Positions 58,270-64,000 of a stretch of 64,000 nucleotides of DNA are shown one piece after another. Origin of the DNA: Meghimatium bilineatum (lineage: Eukaryota; Mollusca; Gastropoda; Stylommatophora; Philomycidae). Location of the stretch: assembly GCA_034231615.1 (NCBI GenBank), contig CM067317.1:3344801-3408800 (forward strand), written 5' to 3'. The notes under the pieces were generated by a model that made no database searches, was not told where the DNA came from, and saw only the letters and a list, made by a program, of their open reading frames with translations. The first letter of the stretch is position 1. Each line of letters starts with the position of its first letter. A program made the translations under genes and the position numbers.

Positions 58270-59150
58270 ATGTGGTTCAACATTCAGAGATCTCAGCATT
58301 ACGCATAATGAAGAAGTAAATAGATGCGCTCCATCCCTGACCATGGTCCTAGCTGTCAACGTGTACATGGTGTCCCAGCCGTGACACATGGAATGAGATG
58401 AAATGCAACTCTATGCAGAACTGCGACTGTTCCCCCTGGGGAGCTCTGAATACAGCAAGATGTTAGCTCGGTGACGGGAGATGCATAGCTGGCTGCCCGC
58501 CCCAACCATCCCAGATGTGATGCTCCAGAAGTTGGTACTTATGGACATCTCTGAGACGAAATGATGTTTGACATGGAATTTGAAGCTTATACCTTCGACT
58601 CTGCTTGCTGCGGAAAGATTGAAAACCACAAAACCCATGGACGTTATCTTTCACTAGGAGACTGTTCTAAGGGACGCACGCCATTGAGAGTTGGAGTTTA
58701 CTGCGTATGAAGTCAACCATCACAGTAAACGTTAGGTGTAAGTGATCAACACTCGTTATTTGTTAAAGCTTCGATAGCCGCGGATCAACTATATATATAT
58801 ATATATTTAGGCGGCACACATCCGACATCACAATGGCTGCTCTTCTGTGTCCATTAAACCTTCTTTGGGATGGGACAGCCGAACCAAGACTCCGTTAGCC
58901 GCCTCTTACAAGGTGCATAACATGTTACAATGTTCCTATTCTGTTAGCTTTCAGATTCCGGAAACAGTCAAATATCTGGGACATTGGAAATGTCGGATCG
59001 CCGTTGGAAGTGACGTTAATTGCAGCAAGCTGCATGCTGCTGTGCAGCTATTTCTGAAGCAGACTCTAATGTGCAGTGAGGCTGACAGTTACAACACATT
59101 CAGTTGCATTTTAAGCATTATCATATTAGTACAGCATAAAGTAAAGTAAC
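58270..59150. other. Unassigned G+C-richer region
   Basis: About 0.9 kb with G+C near 47%. Open frames at 58411-58654 (minus) and 58847-59149 (plus) have no recognisable motif. Either unique upstream PMCA-locus sequence or old mobile DNA; no function is assigned. Confidence 0.35.
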
Positions 59151-59159
59151 CCATAGAAT

Positions 59160-59400
59160 GTATTAATGCCGTAGGGGTGTGAGATGTTAGCGATCTCACA
59201 TTTCACAGGCTAATGAGGGCGTTAGCCATCTCCTCTCCCTCGCAGTCTTTACTTCCCGGATTAATCCGGTACCCATTTAAGGCTGGGTCTACCTGGGAGC
59301 CGTTGCGATCTGAAAACATTTCCACCTCAGCTAGGGAATGAACCCAGGACCGATCATATGCGAAGCCAGTGCGCTAACCACTGCGCTAGCACAACATGAG
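59160..59400 (-). mobile_element. tRNA-derived SINE, family B
   Basis: The minus strand begins with tagcgcagtgg (59378-59388), an exact pol III A box, followed 34 bp later by ggttcattccc (59334-59344), a good B box. The tRNA-like head is followed by a G+C-rich body (ggtagacccagcc; ggtaccggattaatccgg). Head-to-body order and size (about 240 bp) are typical of SINEs. Target duplications were not found by eye. Confidence 0.8.
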
Positions 59401-59613
59401 CTCTTGCAAATATGAAGTTATCTCATTGTACAGGAACTACATTCGACAGCTTGCGTGTATACAGGTCAACATCGTGTGACCTCTATCTCACCCACACATG
59501 CGGCTGAATTAAGAGCTGTCAGTTTAGATATGAGAACCGTGTGACCTCTTTCACACAAATACAACACGAACAAGTTACAGATGCCAGTGTTGAGATGAGC
59601 ACGGATGGACGTT

Positions 59614-59614
<1 letters not shown>

Positions 59615-59674
<60 letters not shown>
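59615..59674. repeat. (CT)n(CA)n microsatellite
   Basis: A short CT run followed by about 20 CA units. Confidence 0.95.
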
Positions 59675-59680
<6 letters not shown>

Positions 59681-60275
59681 AGATGCCAGTGTTGAGATGA
59701 GTACGGAGGGACGTTTCGCACACATGCGCACTCACACACGCTGAGTTAAGAGGAACGTTTCTCACACATGCGCACTCACACGCTGAGTTAAGGGGGACGT
59801 TTCTCACACATGCGCACGCGCACTCACGCACGCTGAGTTAAGAGGGACGTTTCTCACACATGCGCACGTGCACTCACGCACGCCGAGTTAAGAGGGACGT
59901 TTCTCACACATGCTCTCGCGCACTCACACACGCTGAGTTAAGGGGGACGTTTCTCACACATGCGCACGTGCACTCACGCACGCTGAGTTAAGAGGGACGT
60001 TTCTCACACATGCGCACGCGCACTCACACACGCTGAGTTAAGGGGGACGTTTCTCACATGCGCACGCACGCTGAGTTAAGAGGGACGTTTCTCACACAAC
60101 GCGCACGCGCACTCACGCACGCTGAGTTAAGAGGGACGTTTCTCACACATGCGCTCGCGCACTCACACACGCTGAGTTAAGGGGGACGTTTCTCACACAT
60201 GCGCACGCACGCTGAGTTAAGAGGGACGTTTCTCACACATGCGCTCGCGCACTCACGCACGCTGAGTTAAGAGGG
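59675..60275. repeat. About 50-60 bp G+C-rich tandem repeat
   Basis: About ten units with gagttaagagggacgtttct and cacacatgcgcacgcgcact, then cacgcacgct. Lengths vary by indels in the gcgcac segment. It is rich in CG and alternating purine-pyrimidine (Z-DNA-type) sequence, unlike the AT-rich arrays of the introns. Confidence 0.95.
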
Positions 60276-60321
60276 ACGAATGAAAGCTAGTAGTTGATGC
60301 TGAAGTACTATGTTGCCTCAC

Positions 60322-60600
60322 ACTGGGGTGTACACGAGAAGAAGTCGGGGTGTACACGAGAAGAAGTCGGGGTGTACACGAGAAGAAGTCGGGGTGTACA
60401 CGAGAAGAAGTCGGGGTGTACACGAAAAGAAGTCGGGGTGTACACGAAAAGAAGTCGGGGTGTACACGAGAAGAAGTCGGGGTGTACACGAAAAGAAGTC
60501 GGGGTGTACACGAGAAGATGCCAAGAACGCAGTATGATTTTATATCGGGGTGTACACGAGAAGATGCTAAGAACGCAGTATGATTTTATATCTGGAGGTC
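60322..60600. repeat. 22-bp tandem repeat
   Basis: Nine units with gtcggggtgtacacgagaag and aa (g/a variant in the middle), then a larger duplication of about 50 bp (gaagatgccaagaacgcagt, atgattttatatc) at 60510-60595. As 22 is not a multiple of three, all six frames open; none is a gene. Confidence 0.95.
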
Positions 60601-60604
60601 GTGT

Positions 60605-61065
60605 TGACTGAATTACCAGAACCGCGACTACCACTATCTTAAATGGTTGTAAAGTTATTATATAACCAAACTGGACTAATATCTGCGGTTGAAAGGGCGT
60701 AGTTCACCATAGGTGGTATATAGTACTGAAGCAGTATGAATCAGTTCACAGGGGTAACAAGCAACAACAAGCGGGCTGATTGTGTTGTTCCGTTTCAGTA
60801 GTGAATTGACCATTGTTCTAACCGGATCAAAAGGTATGTGAGGTAATGTAAACATCGCATTCTAAAACACTGTCAAACATATCTTCAATAACGCTGTTGT
60901 CATGGTTGCCCAACGCGTCATACTTCTTTCTGGATGCAGCGATCATAATCTCCCAGCCCATCTGTCATCTAGCGTCCACCTGTGATTTCATTCATTTTTA
61001 ACATGCACAGCGACCATAATCTGGAAGAGCACCTCGACTAGTGGTCAAAACCGAATCGAAGTTAT
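60605..61065. other. No gene seen
   Basis: About 460 bp of unique-looking sequence. A loose duplication (gcgatcataatctcccag; gcgaccataatctggaag) lies at 60938 and 61011. Confidence 0.4.
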
Positions 61066-61067
61066 AT

Positions 61068-61330
61068 TGAACGACGTACTAAGATGTGGCTTCAATAACC
61101 ACGTTATATCCTGGGAGTTTGTTGCTCAGAATTGCTCTCCGTGGAGAAGCAACGTCTAGCGTACTACCTGCATCGCAGAGAAGCATCAAATCTCAAAGGT
61201 ATAGAGAAAATATGATTCCCAAAAAGATCGCACGAAAACATTCAAACAGATGACCAATTCCGTTCATACGAGCGCCCCCCCCCCCCCCCAAGGATCGTAC
61301 TTTTCAATCATCTCTGCACACATTAAAAGA
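61068..61330 (+). pseudogene. Possible LINE C-terminal remnant
   Basis: The frame around 61105 reads SWEFVAQNCSPWRSNV, which fits the SWE..A.DRS.WR block near the LINE C-terminus; other frames give REATSSVLPASQRSIK-like text. Nucleotide similarity to 4795-4860 (tcctgtgagtctgtcgctcag) supports a relation to that fragment. Heavily decayed. Confidence 0.4.
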
Positions 61331-61424
61331 ACGATACAACACCACAAGTCTAAAACTGTTATCATCACCTGCAATAGACGGCTATTATGGTTCATTTAGT
61401 TTGCTGACTATCAAATCAATGTCC

Positions 61425-61640
61425 ACCTACAAAACCAATGCCTCACTATCCAATCAATGCCTCTCTATCCAACCAATGCCTCTCTATCCAATCAATACCT
61501 CTCTATCCAATCAATGCCCCTCTATCCAATCAATGCCCACATGCTCAACCAATATCCGTCTATTGAAGAAATGTCCGTCTATTGAAGAAATGTCCGTCTA
61601 TCCAGCCAGCCAACAATGCTCGTCTATCCAACCAATGTCC
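61425..61640. repeat. 20-bp tandem repeat
   Basis: About ten units of ctctctatccaatcaatgcc, diverging to the right. Confidence 0.93.
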
Positions 61641-61810
61641 AATGTTGACAAGGGAAGATTCAAAGGAGCAGATATCGCTGCTGCAAGATGTAAATCACGG
61701 ATGCACCGCATTCCCCTGTGACTACAACCTACTAACTGGGAGGCGTTTGAGAATGAAAGCAGAAAAAACCTGGACCGAGAGAGTTAGTGGGTGTCTCTAT
61801 ACGCCTACAC
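61640..61810 (+). pseudogene. Possible LINE C-terminal remnant
   Basis: DKGRFKGADIAAARCKSRMH, RIPL, stop, then TNWEAFENESRKNLDRES. The RFKG...A..+..NWE..A..R block order resembles LINE C-termini. Short and interrupted. Confidence 0.4.
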
Positions 61811-62004
61811 CGTGAAGACACAAACTACCGCAAGCTACCAACAGATCATCATATGTGACATTAAACGACATATGTTGTTTTTTCTCCTCCCTCCAAATGT
61901 CAATGTTGTGTTTGTCATTGATTTTCCTGACATTTTGCCCACACCCCAGTTTTTATAAACGACCTGCAATTCGAATTATTAATTTAACTTCCATATGTGT
62001 AATT

Positions 62005-62258
62005 GCCACGCCCCCGGTATCGTATCGTTTGACAGCAGTAGACAGACTTGGTTAAATTACATGGAAATGTTACATCGCGGTATCGTATCGTTTGAAAGCA
62101 GTAGACAGACTCGGTTACATTACATAGAAATGTTACATCGCGGAATCGTATCGTTTGAAAGCAGTAGACAGACTCGGTTAAATTACATGGAAACGTTACA
62201 TCGTGGTATCGTATCGTTTGACAGCAGTAGACACACTCGGTTAAATTACATTGAAATG
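62005..62258. repeat. 63-bp tandem repeat, left part
   Basis: Four units with ttacatcgcggtatcgtatc, gtttgacagcagtagacaga and ctcggttaaattacatggaa. The array resumes at 63638 after the LINE. Confidence 0.95.
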
Positions 62259-63637
62259 GTTTTCCTTGAACAATCACATGGTAAAGACAGCCATGCCACA
62301 AATTTCGTTGTCCGGGAAAAGTTTAGAAAGAACTAGCACAATGAGATATCTGGGTTTTTTGACAGAGGTCTGGGTTTCAGGGAACAGTTTGTTGACCATA
62401 TTATCATAAAGGCAGGCAAAGGCTTAGCAGCAATGAAGGTTATGGCTGATGCGCAGTGTGAGCAGAGATTGTTATTTCTTTTGTACCAGGGTTTGGTTGT
62501 GGCTGTGGTGGAATATGCACTGGCAATTCTGACTCTTAGCCAAACTCAGATCGAAAGACTGGATAGAGTCCAGAATGCAGCAATGCGTATCATTCTGGGA
62601 TGCACAAGAGACATCGACAAGAGCTATGCTATATCTACTTGACTGCCCAACAGCTGAGCATAGATTACAGTATTGCCGTGCACGGGCGTACCTTCAAATA
62701 CATGCAGATAAGGAACACCCGTTGCATTCCGAAATACACAAAGTTAGAGGCAGCAGACTCAAGAGAGGAAGGTCGTGGATGGGACGTGCTGAGGATGTCA
62801 TACAAAGCGTGTGCAGATTACAGGATGTGGCAGCAGGTGCGGAATGGATAGGTCTACCCACAAATTTCGAAACTTGTTTAAGAGTAGTAATATCACTTAG
62901 CAGGGAATGCAGAGAATGGTGTCCCACAGCTGTGGAGAAAGAAGTGCAGGCTTTAATCAGTGAGAATACCAAAGAGGGGGATGTGATTATATACACTGAT
63001 GGATCTGTAATTAGGCATGTTCGCAGTGCTTGGGCCTTTACAGGTCAGTGCGCAGGTAAAACGATCAAGGAGGAAAATGGTGCCTTTGCGGTCACTACGA
63101 GTAGTATGACCATGGAGACTATGGCGGTGACCAAGGCATTTGAGTGGCTACGCACACAGAAGGTAGCGCAGGTCTGCATATTGAGTGACTTTACAAGCGG
63201 GTCTCGTTCGCGAACAGTGGATTGAGGCCTTGAGAAAGGCGAGCTTGAAAGTGGTTACATTTATTTTCGTGCCGGGACATGTGGGCGTTCGAGGCAATGA
63301 AAGAGCGGATGAACTGGCATCGTGCGCGATTGTGGCACAGGGCGGTGGGGCAATGGATCGCGCTGACGTTTTGAACTCCTTAAGAGATTTAACACGCGAG
63401 AGTGAGACTAATGTGGATGATGATTCCTTTTCAATGGCTAGGATTAAAGATCAGGGATTGAAATGCGGTGTTGCTAGAGGTGAACATTTTGGAGGGCGCA
63501 GAAGAATGATGGTCAACCAGCATTGGACCGGTACGGTCAGCAGAAGTGTGATACGGATACACTCAAGGAGAGGTCGGAGCAACTATGGATGTGTCCAGTT
63601 TGCAGTGATGATGATCCGACGACTAACTAACTAACTA
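62259..63637 (+). mobile_element. 5'-truncated RNase H LINE, copy 2, with 11-bp target duplication
   Basis: The element starts in the late RT region (MRYLGFFDRGLGF-like at about 62340; LAAMKVMADAQCEQRLLFL), continues RLDRVQNAAMRIILGCTRD, YLLDCPTAEHRLQYCRARAY, then RNase H with IIYTDGSV (catalytic D), MTMETMAVTKAFEWL (catalytic E), ILSD (catalytic D) and FIFVPGHVGVRGNERADELA. Two frameshifts are visible: about 62610, and about 63190 where some 23 nt present in copy 1 are missing. The tail is (CTAA)n. The 11-bp duplication acattgaaatg flanks it at 62248-62258 and 63638-63648, inside a 63-bp array. Confidence 0.95.
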
Positions 63638-63795
63638 ACATTGAAATGTTACATCGCGGTATCGCTTCGTTTGACAGCAGTAGACAGACTTGGTTAAATT
63701 ACATGGAAATGTTACATCGCGGAATCGTATCGTTTGACAGCAGTAGACACACTCGGTTAAATTACATGGAAATGTTACATCGCGGTATCATCCAT
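63638..63795. repeat. 63-bp tandem repeat, right part
   Basis: About 2.5 units continuing in register with 62005-62258: ttacatcgcggtatcgcttc, gtttgacagcagtagacaga. Confidence 0.95.
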
Positions 63796-63824
63796 AAGTG
63801 GGAACACTTCTAGGGATTATGATT

Positions 63825-64000
63825 ATCATCATCAAGTGCGATCCCCGCAACGAAGGCCGCATTGCAGGAGACCTTCCACATCTTCTGTCTCTTGCTTTAG
63901 TAATGCAATCTGTTAGACTGTGCAATCTGTCCTTCTCGTGAGATTTCCCTGCCACATGTATCTCTGTTTACCTCTTGCTCGCTTCCCATCAACTCTACCC
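63825..64000 (-). pseudogene. LINE polyprotein C-terminus, running off the right edge
   Basis: The minus strand reads GRVDGKRARGKQRYMWQGN and LTRRTDCT, then in the shifted frame LTDCITKARDRRCGRSPAM, ending in repeated ATG/TGA codons (gatgatgataat). The GKR.RG+QR..W..+L block followed by .....ARDR..WR is the usual LINE end. One frameshift is visible; the upstream part lies beyond 64000. Confidence 0.7.

Noticed and set aside
60253..60634. Arg/Lys-rich ORFs in all frames
   Set aside because: 22-bp array; every frame opens because 22 is not a multiple of three and the unit lacks stops.
61984..62336. Cys-rich ORF on the minus strand with VYCFQTIRYRDVTF repeats
   Set aside because: 63-bp array read in frame; it resembles a zinc-finger array only superficially.

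Overview
The window is eukaryotic nuclear DNA from an animal. It is AT-rich, intron-dominated and crowded with tandem repeats and decayed retrotransposons. No prokaryotic features are present. The only host gene I can support is a plasma-membrane Ca2+-transporting P-type ATPase (PMCA, ATP2B family), read on the minus strand. Seven exons with consistent splice phases lie at about 51.6 kb, 41.6 kb, 39.6 kb, 31.8 kb, 5.2 kb, 3.9 kb and 0.6 kb. Three more candidate mini-exons lie at 53.4, 21.8 and 17.3 kb. The gene runs off the left edge, because the phosphorylation domain and everything after TM4 are missing. It also starts to the right of 53.4 kb. The PMCA sequence together with the kinds of LINE, SINE and mariner/Tc1 elements present suggests a marine invertebrate, probably a lophotrochozoan such as a mollusc. 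That assignment is inference and is not proven by the window.

Layout, following the minus-strand gene: exon 51355-51621 encodes TM2 and the start of the actuator domain. Exon 41497-41622 holds the TGES loop, and 39485-39625 the end of the actuator domain. Then come about 34 kb of intron containing short, phase-1/phase-1 mini-exons (31772-31807, candidate 21777-21851, 17257-17289). Exon 5194-5273 follows, then 3835-3976 (lipid-binding segment before TM3) and 503-717 (TM3, TM4 and the PEGLPL Ca2+-site motif). The mini-exons sit exactly where vertebrate PMCA genes carry alternative splice site A, and any combination of them keeps the frame.

The introns and the right-hand flank (54-64 kb) contain more than 40 minisatellite arrays with units of about 19-77 bp. 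The largest are a 32-bp satellite of about 3.8 kb at 13.2-17.1 kb with higher-order structure and a 30-bp array of about 1.9 kb at 5.5-7.4 kb. Many long apparent ORFs are only these arrays, read through because the unit length is a multiple of three or because stops are absent.

Mobile elements: a 877-bp mariner with perfect 31-bp inverted repeats and an in-frame deletion of its catalytic domain (2262-3138); a decayed Tc1-like element (about 53.5-54.35 kb); two insertions of one RNase H-bearing LINE family, each inside a tandem array and each flanked by a 11-12 bp target duplication (49.7 and 62.3 kb); at least ten other 5'-truncated LINE remnants; two tRNA-derived SINE families; and several unclassified dispersed repeats, one of which is interrupted by a LINE fragment.
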